Assembly: GCA_009774395.1 (NCBI GenBank)
Contig: VSNQ01000097.1
Location: 1 to 18,952 of the forward strand
Origin: Lachnospiraceae bacterium
GTDB taxonomy: Bacteria > Bacillota > Clostridia > Lachnospirales > Lachnospiraceae
DNA: 18,952 nucleotides
Reading direction: 5' to 3'
Shown here: positions 6,740 through 13,508 of the stretch, one piece after another
How the letters are laid out: each line of letters begins with the position of its first letter
Position numbering within the stretch: position 1 is the stretch's first letter
The notes under the pieces: generated by a model
Seen by the model: only the letters and a program-made list of their open reading frames with translations
Database searches by the model: none
What the model was told of the DNA's origin: nothing
Translations under genes and position numbers: made by a program

Positions 6740-7707
6740 GCCCAATACATGCTTCCTCTCTCTTCAAAAATCAATACATTCTTAAGACATTCTATTGCTT
6801 TCAGCAGTCCTTCTCTACCAGACATTAGGCTGTCCTCATGTTCAATGCTGATTGCATAATCATAACCTGCCAGACGCAGTTCCGATGCAATTGCTTTCCA
6901 AAAATCTTCGCCGTGCCCATACCCTACAGAACGGAATATCCAGGAACGCGCAATCTCATTGCCATAATGTGTCGTATCCAGGACACCATTTGTGGCTGTA
7001 TTTGTTGCATCCACTTTTGTATCTTTTGCATGGAAATGGAACAACGCACCCGCTTTTCCAAGTTCACGAATACAAACACAAGGATCCATTCCTTGCCAAA
7101 TCAGATGACTTGGATCAAAATTTGCGCCTATTTCAGGGCCCACCGCCTCTCTTAAACGAAGCAGCGTCTTCGTATTATAAACACAGAACCCAGGATGCAG
7201 TTCCAAAGCAATTTTATGGATACCATGTTCTTTTGCAAATGCCACTTTCTTCTTCCAATAAGGAATTAAAACTTCATTCCACTGATACTCTAATATTTCT
7301 GTAAAATCATCTGGCCACGGGCAAGTTACCCAGTTTGGTGTGCGATCCGCAGCACTTCCTCCAGGACAGCCCGAAAATGTATTTACAACAGGTACGCCTA
7401 ATTTCTCTGCAAGCAAAATGGCATTGGTTAAATCATCATCAAATTTCTTTGCAATCTCTGGCACTGGATGAACCATATTCCCATGGCTGCTTAATGCACT
7501 GATCTCCAGATTATGTTTATGAATGGTATCTAAAAACACCTTCTGCTTTTCTACATCTGCCAAAAGCTGCGCCGCATCACAATGTGCTTTGCCGGGGAAA
7601 CCACCACATCCAATTTCCACCATTTGTACACCATTTGATGCTAAAAAGCTGCAGGCATCCTCCAATGCCATATCGCCAAGTACCACTGTAAACGTTCCTA
7701 ATTTCAT
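6736..7707 (-). CDS. TIM-barrel protein of the xylose isomerase-like / sugar phosphate isomerase superfamily (TIM-C)
   Basis: The 323-residue protein is the largest of the three TIM barrels and the first gene of the cluster. It shows a full metal-site set: ALELHPGF (167-174, Glu169), NFDPSHLIWQG (196-206, Asp198 and His201), FHFHAKDT (223-230, His224/His226) and SIEHED (287-292, Glu289). MVEIGCGGFPG (29-39) is the typical first part of the barrel. AGGAGGGG precedes ATG 7707, a very strong binding site fitting the head of an operon. Its stop overlaps the start of OX-2. Related proteins with a neighbouring Gfo/Idh/MocA partner include the alpha subunits of C-glycoside deglycosidases and 3-keto-glycoside lyases; inosose dehydratase is another relative. 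Membership of any of these is inference. Confidence 0.92.
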   Translation of the reverse strand: MKLGTFTVVLGDMALEDACSFLASNGVQMVEIGCGGFPGKAHCDAAQLLADVEKQKVFLDTIHKHNLEISALSSHGNMVHPVPEIAKKFDDDLTNAILLAEKLGVPVVNTFSGCPGGSAADRTPNWVTCPWPDDFTEILEYQWNEVLIPYWKKKVAFAKEHGIHKIALELHPGFCVYNTKTLLRLREAVGPEIGANFDPSHLIWQGMDPCVCIRELGKAGALFHFHAKDTKVDATNTATNGVLDTTHYGNEIARSWIFRSVGYGHGEDFWKAIASELRLAGYDYAISIEHEDSLMSGREGLLKAIECLKNVLIFEERGSMYWA

Positions 7708-7782
7708 CTTATTCCCCTCCTATTATCCGTTCAGCATTTTCCCTTCTGCTACTTTCTAAACAGCAAAAAACATTCTTTCCAT

Positions 7783-7812
7783 ATATAAAATGTACATTTT
7801 TATATTTGTAAA
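7783..7812 (-). promoter_or_regulatory. candidate promoter and operator of the sugar cluster
   Basis: On the minus strand TTTACA (7807-7812) and TTATAT (7783-7788) are separated by 18 bases. A perfect 14-base palindrome AAAATGTACATTTT (7787-7800) fills the spacer, which is where a repressor or activator could act. The -35 overlaps the first bases of the family 2 repeat. The match is only moderate. Confidence 0.35.
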
Positions 7813-7968
7813 GGAATTGTCAAAAAATAACTTGTTAATTTGACGCCGTATAAAGGTTCAGCTGCAAAGAAGATCATCGCAGGCGTAGCAGGCTACGTCA
7901 AGATTATCTGATGCCGTAGATGGGCATTTATACAAGTCAAAGGGATGCGTTATTTATTGACAGTCCTT
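7811..7968. repeat. family 2 palindromic repeat, copy 2 (158 bases)
   Basis: The left end AAGGAATTGTCAAAAAATAA and the right end read inverted (AAGGACTGTCAATAAATAAC) match. A second matching block, TTTGAC..TATAAA, lies further in. The centre has CGTAGC/GCTACG symmetry. It shares CGCCGTATAAA and ATCGCAGGC segments with the copy at 2478-2597. No coding capacity is visible. Confidence 0.7.
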
Positions 7969-8028
7969 AAAGTAGTTTTATTATACAAAAAGACAGCAGA
8001 AGAAAGATAGCCTTCTTCTGCTGTAAAC

Positions 8029-8868
8029 TCATACGATTTTGCTGTTTTTTCGTGCTTCCAATGGTGTGCACCCAAAATATTTGCGAAACATACGTCCAAA
8101 ATTATTATAGTCGGAAAAGCCAACTGCTTCCGCCACCTCTGTTGCCATAAAATTTTCTTTCTTTAAAAGATTCATCGCCTTATTAAGACGAACCTCATTG
8201 ATATATTGTAATGGTGAAACCCCCGCACTCTCTTTAAAAATATGGCAAAAGCGCCCTTCGCTCAAATGTACCAGATCAGCCAAATCCCGATTCGTTATCA
8301 CCTCTGTATAATGCTTTTCTATGTACTGATATACGGTATTTAGCCGTTCCAACTTCTTTCGCCGCCTTAAACCATCCTCCTCTGAAAGCATTTCGAGTGC
8401 ATTGTTGCGCGCTAAATATGTGACAAGTTTCAAAAGCTCGCCTTTGCATACCAACCGATAACCTATCTCTTTCCTTTGATATTCCTCATAAATATGCAGC
8501 ATCAGTTTGGAAATTTCAACATCACCAGAAATAATGGGACAAAAAATAATATTTTTATCCGCAAATTCCTTCGAGAACGTTTCCATATCAAAAATTGCCA
8601 CAAGTGTTTCCATATTTCCGCCTACACGATTGCCCTCATGTAATACATTACTATTTATAATTACCAAATCCCCTTCTTTTGCTCTTATCTCCTCTTGCTC
8701 TAGTCGAATTATAGTCTGCCCATATACCACATAATGCAGTTCAATCTGCTCATGCCAATGTGCATTAAAATATATCCCTTTATTATCACATTTATTTATA
8801 ATCAGTTGAATCGGAAATTCCTGATCTTTAAGAATTTTCTTTTCATAAAGTGCCAAATTTCTTGACAT
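8029..8868 (-). CDS. AraC family transcriptional regulator with cupin sensor domain
   Basis: The 279-residue cytoplasmic DNA-binding protein has an N-terminal cupin-type ligand domain (about 15-100) with HWHEQIELHYVVYG (37-50), and a C-terminal double helix-turn-helix (about 178-275). The latter includes LADLVHLSEGRFCHIFKE and the conserved second helix VAEAVGFSDYNNFGRMFRKY ending in GCTP. GGGAG precedes ATG 8868 with 9-base spacing. Such regulators usually activate adjacent carbohydrate genes when a sugar binds the cupin, so the obvious target is the five-gene cluster starting at 7707. It lies 67 bases after aroK with no visible promoter or terminator between, so it may be co-transcribed with aroEK. 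Confidence 0.93.
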   Translation of the reverse strand: MSRNLALYEKKILKDQEFPIQLIINKCDNKGIYFNAHWHEQIELHYVVYGQTIIRLEQEEIRAKEGDLVIINSNVLHEGNRVGGNMETLVAIFDMETFSKEFADKNIIFCPIISGDVEISKLMLHIYEEYQRKEIGYRLVCKGELLKLVTYLARNNALEMLSEEDGLRRRKKLERLNTVYQYIEKHYTEVITNRDLADLVHLSEGRFCHIFKESAGVSPLQYINEVRLNKAMNLLKKENFMATEVAEAVGFSDYNNFGRMFRKYFGCTPLEARKNSKIV

Positions 8869-8935
8869 TAATCATTTCTCCCTATTTGTCACAATCGAGT
8901 AGAGAAGATTCATCTTGGGGCTGCGCATAAAAACG

Positions 8936-9481
8936 CTAGTAACCATTCCGCTGTCGGCTTTTTGATATATTATCTTGGAATATCCCCAAAATATGCTCTG
9001 CTACTACCTCCTGCGCAAGTGTATCCACCATTACTATATGTTCTGCTGTTTCCTGATAAACAGGTGCTCTTTGCACTATCATTTCCTGAATTTTTGCAAA
9101 AGGGTTGTCACATTGCAGCAGTGGTCTTTGCGTATCGTTTTTCACGCGGTCGTAAATCGTTTCAGGAGATGCCTTTAAATAAACTACCATACCAAGTTTG
9201 GAAAGCAATTCTCTGTTTTCGTTGCGCAAAGGCATCCCACCGCCTGTCGCAATCACAAGCTGCTCCCTTCCCTCTTTCACAAGCTGCTTTAACAGATCCG
9301 TTTCTAGTTGACGGAACTTTTCTTCGCCTTCTATCGCAAAAATATCAGAAATCGTTCTCTGTTGCTGTGTTTCAATAAACGCATCGGTATCCACAAATGT
9401 AAAATCCAGCATCTTTGCCAGACATTGCCCAACTGTGCTTTTCCCACAGCCCATATATCCGATTAAAATTATATTTTTCAC
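8936..9481 (-). CDS. aroK: shikimate kinase
   Basis: This cytoplasmic enzyme phosphorylates shikimate to shikimate 3-phosphate with ATP. The 181-residue protein has the P-loop GYMGCGKST (8-16), DTD (31-33) for Mg and shikimate, FRQLE with the substrate Arg (56-60), ATGGGMPLR (78-86) and the lid QRPLL (118-122). An ATG at 9505 exists, but the protein's homology begins at KNIILIG. GTG 9481 has GAGGAAGGG 8 bases upstream and overlaps the aroE stop as GTGA, so GTG is the better start. It is translationally coupled to aroE, and the family length fits. Confidence 0.94.
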   Translation of the reverse strand: MKNIILIGYMGCGKSTVGQCLAKMLDFTFVDTDAFIETQQQRTISDIFAIEGEEKFRQLETDLLKQLVKEGREQLVIATGGGMPLRNENRELLSKLGMVVYLKASPETIYDRVKNDTQRPLLQCDNPFAKIQEMIVQRAPVYQETAEHIVMVDTLAQEVVAEHILGIFQDNISKSRQRNGY

Positions 9482-10383
9482 AAAACACACCCTTCCTCTT
9501 TGCAAACATTTCTCCGCAGAATTTCATAAACTTTCAAGGCGCTCTCTTCCGATATTTTGCAGTGATTCCAGAGTTCAAATGCATCAATTCCCTGATACAA
9601 AAGCATTTTCAGCCCATTGTATGCCACGCCGCCGCCTGCCTCTACAAGCTTCATAAATTTCGTTTCCCACGGAGTATAAATCAGATCATATCCATACTTA
9701 ATATAGAGGTAAAAATCACCGTCCTCAATTACTGCATAATCGGTATTGGGTGCAAGTCCTACGCTTGTACATTGTATTACAATATATCGGTTTTCCTCTC
9801 CTGTTAAAACATTCTTATAATCAGAAAGCGCCATTGCAGTCACCAAATCTGTTCCCAGTTCCCTGTTTACCTCTGCCGCCACCGCCTTCGCTTTCGCTGC
9901 ATCTCGATTCAGAAGAACGACACTGCGCGCACCGTTTGCAGCGCACATATAAGTTACCGCACGTCCCACGCCGCCTGCGCCAAGCACAATAATATCCTCG
10001 TTCTCTATCGACACCTCATCACTTTTCATCGCTCTAAAAAGCCCTGTAATATCTGTATTATATCCCTTATATCCCTTATCCGTGCGAACCAATGTATTGA
10101 CTGCCCCGATTTTTTTTGCAAGATCGTCGATATCTTCCAGATATGCAATCACCTTATTTTTGTAAGGCACCGTGACATTCATTCCCAATATATTCAGTCC
10201 AAACGCACCCTTCACTGCTGATTCCAACTGCCCATTCTCCACCAAAAACGGCACATAAATTAAAGGAATACCATTATCCTGTGCCAATGTGTTGTGAATT
10301 ACAGGCGACTGTGTATGTTCTACCGGATTGCCTATCAAACCACAAACATGTGTTTTCCCATTTACTTCCATTTCTATATCCAT
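9478..10383 (-). CDS. aroE: shikimate dehydrogenase
   Basis: This cytoplasmic NADP-dependent enzyme reduces 3-dehydroshikimate to shikimate. The 301-residue protein has the substrate site SPVIHN (26-31), NVTVPYK with the catalytic Lys75 (69-75), GYNTD with Asp111, the dinucleotide motif GAGGVG (135-140) and NR (159-160). The C-terminal helix contains NGLKMLLYQG, as expected. ATG 10383 directly follows AAAGGG with almost no spacing; ATG 10371 (MEVNGKT) is a plausible alternative start. The stop overlaps the aroK GTG. Upstream lies the amplified repeat at 10394-10616, only 10 bases from the start, so any aroE promoter and leader must lie within or beyond repeat DNA. Confidence 0.95.
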   Translation of the reverse strand: MDIEMEVNGKTHVCGLIGNPVEHTQSPVIHNTLAQDNGIPLIYVPFLVENGQLESAVKGAFGLNILGMNVTVPYKNKVIAYLEDIDDLAKKIGAVNTLVRTDKGYKGYNTDITGLFRAMKSDEVSIENEDIIVLGAGGVGRAVTYMCAANGARSVVLLNRDAAKAKAVAAEVNRELGTDLVTAMALSDYKNVLTGEENRYIVIQCTSVGLAPNTDYAVIEDGDFYLYIKYGYDLIYTPWETKFMKLVEAGGGVAYNGLKMLLYQGIDAFELWNHCKISEESALKVYEILRRNVCKEEGCVL

Positions 10384-10393
10384 CCCTTTCTCT

Positions 10394-10543
10394 TATACAC
10401 AACAACGATTCGATTTTCCTTTCTATACTCAAAAACGATTCAATTTTCCTTTCTATACTTAAAAACGATTCAATTTTCCTTTCTATACTTAAAAACGATT
10501 CAATTTCCCTTTCTATACTTAAAAACGATTCAATTTTCCTTTC
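10394..10543. repeat. five tandem 30-base units (amplified left ends of family 1)
   Basis: Units start at 10394, 10424, 10454, 10484 and 10514, each 30 bases. The common form begins TATACTTAAAAACGATTCAA and continues TTTTCCTTTC. The first unit is the most divergent; units 2-5 differ by single bases. Each unit equals the left inverted repeat of the family 1 element, and the last one runs on into a complete element ending at 10616. There are no spacers, so this is not a CRISPR array. Confidence 0.95.
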
Positions 10544-10616
10544 TATACAACACATATTGTCTACTTATGCAAGATGGGTTGTGTAGAAATTGAAAATCTT
10601 AACATTTTTCAGTATA
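10514..10616. repeat. family 1 MITE-like element, copy 2 (103 bases)
   Basis: The left end is the fifth tandem unit. The right end, read inverted, begins TATACTGAAAAATGTTAAGA followed by TTTTCAATTTCTACAC. The core CACATATTG..TATGCAAGATGGG corresponds to the cores of the copies at 4704 and 15296. It lies between yqeG and aroE. A further diverged core-like fragment follows at about 10612-10650 and runs into the yqeG stop. Confidence 0.8.
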
Positions 10617-10647
10617 CACAATACATATTATCCATTTATGCAATTTC

Positions 10648-11145
10648 CTATGGACGCCTATGTGCATAAAAAAACAATACTACTTTTTCCAGAATCCGTT
10701 TGAGTACAATCTGTATTTCTTCCTTTGGATGAATCGGCTTAACTAGTATGGAATAAATCCCTGCCTTGTTCGCGCCCCAAACATCCGTAAATATTTGATC
10801 GCCCACAAAAAGCGTATTTTTTTCATTCGTTCCCATCTGCTGCATTGCTAGACGATATTTCTCCGGATTTGGCTTGCCTGCCTTATAAATATAAGGAAGC
10901 GAAACCACGTCACAAAACATTTTTACTCTTGGTTCCTTATTATTTGAAAGCATTGTGATTTGATAGCCGATTTTCTTCAGCCGTTTTATCAGTGCAATTG
11001 CCCGCTCGTCTGCCGGTGCTCCATGTGGAACCAATGTATTATCAATATCAAAAATAATGCTTCTGTAACCCTTACGATACAGTGCTTCAAAGTCTATTTC
11101 ATACGTAGAATTAACATAATCCTTGGGATAAAACCCTTCCAGCAT
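10648..11145 (-). CDS. yqeG: YqeG family HAD-type phosphatase
   Basis: The 165-residue cytoplasmic HAD-superfamily (subfamily IIIA) hydrolase has the nucleophile motif DIDNTLVP (33-40), motif II LSNNKEP, motif III Lys in GKPNPEKY, and motif IV VGDQIFTDVWGAN. The physiological substrate of YqeG is not firmly known. GGAG lies 5 bases before ATG 11145. It stands immediately upstream of aroE, as in many Clostridia, here with the amplified repeat in between. A fragment of the same repeat family lies 36 bases upstream of its start, so repeat DNA brackets the gene. Confidence 0.92.
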   Translation of the reverse strand: MLEGFYPKDYVNSTYEIDFEALYRKGYRSIIFDIDNTLVPHGAPADERAIALIKRLKKIGYQITMLSNNKEPRVKMFCDVVSLPYIYKAGKPNPEKYRLAMQQMGTNEKNTLFVGDQIFTDVWGANKAGIYSILVKPIHPKEEIQIVLKRILEKVVLFFYAHRRP

Positions 11146-11180
11146 AAAATCTCCATTCTGCCGCCCTTTTCACACCGACA

Positions 11181-11197
11181 AACGATTCGATTTTCCT
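11181..11197. repeat. solo fragment of the family 1 left end
   Basis: The 17 bases AACGATTCGATTTTCCT match the first tandem unit at 10394-10423 exactly. The rest of the element is absent. It sits upstream of yqeG. Confidence 0.6.
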
Positions 11198-11291
11198 CAT
11201 CTAAATGTTTATCAGCATGGCAGCGTATCTTAATTTTGAACTATTTCTAGTCCGCTGCTTCTTCATTCCTCATATAAAAAATAATAGTGTA

Positions 11292-12062
11292 CTAATCCGC
11301 TAAATCTGCCGCTTCCAACAAAAGTTTTGTGTAATCTGTCTTGGGATTTTCATAAATATCTTCCACTGTACCCTGTTCCAAAATAACACCACTTTGCATA
11401 ATCATCACCCTGTCACACATTTGATAAACAACGCGCAAATCATGTGAAATAAAAAGAATCGAAATTCCCATTTCCTTGTGCAGTTTCAGCAGCAGTTTGA
11501 TAATCTGTGCCTGAATAGTCACATCCAACGCAGATACCGGCTCGTCAGCAATTAAAAATCCTGTATCACACAAAAGTGCTGACGCTATCGCAATCCTCTG
11601 ACGCTGCCCACCGGATAATTCCGCCGGATAGTGCTCTTTGATTTTTATATCAATTCCCACACGCTCCAGCATTTCATCCACCTGGTTCCTTCGCCAGTCA
11701 CGCGCCTTTTCCTGAGAGGCCCCCCCATCGCCTTGCTTTCTCCTACGCAACGGCTCCTCCAAAATCCAGCCGATTTTTTTAGCCGGATTTAACGCGGCAT
11801 ATGGGTCTTGGAATACCATCTGGGGGTTTGGGCAGTCCAGTTGGATTTCCCCGTCAAACTGTTTCTGCATACCAAGAATTGCTTTTGCAAGCGAAGTTTT
11901 TCCGCAGCCACTCTCTCCCACAAGCCCTAAAACTTCCCCTTTTCTCATGGTAAAAGATACGTTTTTCAGTACGTGCTGCTTTGTATTTTTATGTTTCAAA
12001 AAACCGCCTTTATTCGTATAATATACGTTTAAGTCCTTTACTTCAAGTATATTTTCTTTCAA
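11292..12062 (-). CDS. oppF: peptide/nickel ABC transporter ATP-binding protein (OppF/DppF/NikE type)
   Basis: This is one of two ATPase subunits on the cytoplasmic face that power uptake. The 256-residue protein has Walker A GESGCGKT (49-56), Q-loop Gln85 in MVFQDP, signature LSGGQRQR (149-156), Walker B IADEP (171-175) with the following SALD, and the switch His207 (SHD). The start is TTG 12062, with GGGGG 8 bases upstream. It lacks the C-terminal oligopeptide extension with its Cys residues, so it resembles the short Nik/Dpp type. A segment about 104-126 (RRRKQGDGGASQEKARDWRR) looks longer and more hydrophilic than in relatives and includes a run of seven G. Decayed coding sequence separates it from oppD. 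Confidence 0.93.
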   Translation of the reverse strand: MKENILEVKDLNVYYTNKGGFLKHKNTKQHVLKNVSFTMRKGEVLGLVGESGCGKTSLAKAILGMQKQFDGEIQLDCPNPQMVFQDPYAALNPAKKIGWILEEPLRRRKQGDGGASQEKARDWRRNQVDEMLERVGIDIKIKEHYPAELSGGQRQRIAIASALLCDTGFLIADEPVSALDVTIQAQIIKLLLKLHKEMGISILFISHDLRVVYQMCDRVMIMQSGVILEQGTVEDIYENPKTDYTKLLLEAADLAD

Positions 12063-12342
12063 AATGAATACCCCCGTATTACGCCTCCATCAATTTTCAT
12101 AAAATCCCAAACATCTTCCGTCGTCAATGGTTGATAATTTTTTGATATCCTATTTTTGAATACTCATAGAACGTATTTCTATCAACTAATTTTTCCTTAA
12201 CAATTTCTTCTATTTCTGACCGAATCCAGTATTTCACTGGTTTCTTTCTCAGCTGCTCTCTCCAATGCTCCAATTTCACCTGATAAAATAATCCTTTTCC
12301 ATTATTTGAAATTAATCTTATTCCATCTGTTCCATAATAAGG
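12059..12342 (-). pseudogene. decayed coding sequence between oppD and oppF (second part)
   Basis: Read from 12342, one frame encodes about 70 residues including LEHWREQLRKKPVKYWIRSE and ends at TGA 12124. The neighbouring frame continues sensibly (YQPLTTEDVWDFMKIDGG) to a TGA at 12059-12061 that overlaps the oppF TTG as TTGA. Adding one A to the six-A run (T-run at 12138-12143 on the plus strand) joins the two frames. No start codon or binding site is visible. I do not recognise the product. It is either a pseudogene or a sequencing error in a real gene. Confidence 0.5.
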
Positions 12343-12488
12343 TTAATATTTTCTTCAATCGGTTTCATTCCATCCATTCTTATAATCGGGCAGTTTAAAC
12401 ATTGTGCCCATTCTTCAACGGTATTTTCGGCTCTCGATGCAACCAATTGAAAAATTTTTTCTTCCCGTTCATACAATACACATTCCAA
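12318..12488 (-). pseudogene. coding fragment after oppD (first part)
   Basis: An open frame of about 56 residues starts just after the oppD stop and ends at TAA 12318. It contains EEKIFQLVASRAENTVEEWA and CPIIRMDGMKPIEENI. This resembles the C-terminal end of P-loop kinase-like proteins, where a strand and Asp-Gly are followed by IEEN, but that is weak. No ATG or binding site is present. One extra base near 12320 would fuse it to the second part, so both may be one broken gene. Confidence 0.4.
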
Positions 12489-12490
12489 TT

Positions 12491-13294
12491 TTATACAACG
12501 ATTTTCTTTAACTTTGGAATCGCATTAATTAAATTTTGGGTATATAATTCCTTAGGATGCTGAAAAATCGCAAGCGTTTCCCCCGCTTCCACTACATCTC
12601 CATTATGCATAACAAGGATTTTTCCGCACAGGCGTTTTACAAGGCTTAAATCATGGGATATAAATAAAATCGACGTTTTCTTTTCCCGATTCAGTTTTTG
12701 CAGAAGTTTCACGATCTGCAGCTGTATTGTTACATCCAGCGCAGTTGTCGGCTCGTCCGCAATCAACAGCTTTGGCTCGCAAATCATAGCAGAAGCTATC
12801 ATAACACGCTGACGCATTCCCCCCGATAGTTCATGTGGATATTTTTTATATACTTGCTCTGGATTTTCCAATTCTACATTTCTTAGGCTTTCGATTGCAA
12901 GTTGATATCGTTCCTCCTTGCGCATCTGCGGCCTGTGAATACGCAGACTTTCCTCAACCTGCCAGCCGATCCGCTTGACTGGATTTAAGGAAGTCATTGG
13001 TTCCTGAAAAATAATGCCAATATCGTTTCCTTGATATTTGCGAAGTTCTGAACGCTTTGTATGCAGCAGTTCCGTTCCCTCAAATAAAATTTCACCTTCG
13101 ATTTTCATATCATGACGGCGTAAAAGTCCAGCGATTGCCATTGCTGTCATAGATTTGCCCGATCCGGACTCCCCCACAATCCCTAAAATCTCGCCTTGCG
13201 CAAGCTCTAAATTCAAATTTTTCACCACCTGCTCTGGTGCGTCATGATCGTGAAACTCAATATTTAGGTTTTTTACCACTAATAAACTGCCCAT
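12491..13294 (-). CDS. oppD: peptide/nickel ABC transporter ATP-binding protein (OppD/DppD/NikD type)
   Basis: This is the second ATPase subunit, 267 residues. It has Walker A GESGSGKS (41-48), Q-loop Gln97 in IIFQEP, signature LSGGMRQR (156-163), Walker B LLIADEP (176-182) with TTALD, and His214 in SHD. GGGG lies 6 bases before ATG 13294. Like its partner it is short, without the about 60-residue C-terminal extension of classical OppD, so a dipeptide, nickel or similar small ligand is as likely as oligopeptides. A 214-base gap separates it from oppC, and no convincing promoter was seen there. Confidence 0.94.
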   Translation of the reverse strand: MGSLLVVKNLNIEFHDHDAPEQVVKNLNLELAQGEILGIVGESGSGKSMTAMAIAGLLRRHDMKIEGEILFEGTELLHTKRSELRKYQGNDIGIIFQEPMTSLNPVKRIGWQVEESLRIHRPQMRKEERYQLAIESLRNVELENPEQVYKKYPHELSGGMRQRVMIASAMICEPKLLIADEPTTALDVTIQLQIVKLLQKLNREKKTSILFISHDLSLVKRLCGKILVMHNGDVVEAGETLAIFQHPKELYTQNLINAIPKLKKIVV

Positions 13295-13508
13295 ATTCTT
13301 CCCCGCTATAATTGTACTATATACGATTTCCGTATTATTACGATTCTAAAATATTAAATGTAGGAATATCCGCCTTTCTACACTGTTTTTCAAATTGATT
13401 CCTATGAATAAAGTAATTGTATTCTGTCATCTGAATACTGGAATTAAAAGTCGGAAACTATTCTGCACGCAGCAACAAAATCAGTGCCAATAACACTGTT
13501 GTTTCTAT

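Larger units (their letters stand above)
7708..8028. other. 321-base regulatory spacer between the araC-type gene and the sugar cluster
   Basis: No gene is present. From the TIM-C side it holds the strong ribosome binding site, a candidate promoter with an overlapping palindrome (7783-7812) and a family 2 repeat (7811-7968). The last 60 bases before the regulator's stop show nothing beyond AAG/CTTCTTCTG-type short symmetry. Confidence 0.6.

Noticed and set aside
1780..10383. AroE and AroQ as parts of a quinate/shikimate degradation route linked to the sugar genes
   Set aside because: AroK is coupled to aroE, which fits biosynthesis; yqeG-aroE-aroK-aroQ is the normal biosynthetic order, and no dehydroshikimate dehydratase or quinate transporter is present.
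10394..10543. CRISPR array
   Set aside because: The 30-base units are directly adjacent with no spacers, and each equals the end of the MITE-like element.
10274..10555. 93-codon open frame on the minus strand with a repeated IERKIESFLS pattern
   Set aside because: It is only the translation of the 30-base DNA repeat (a multiple of three without stops) plus part of aroE in the wrong frame. No binding site supports it.
11720..11726. Phase-variable homopolymer in oppF (seven G on the coding strand)
   Set aside because: The run is short and the reading frame is intact; there is no evidence of alternative lengths.
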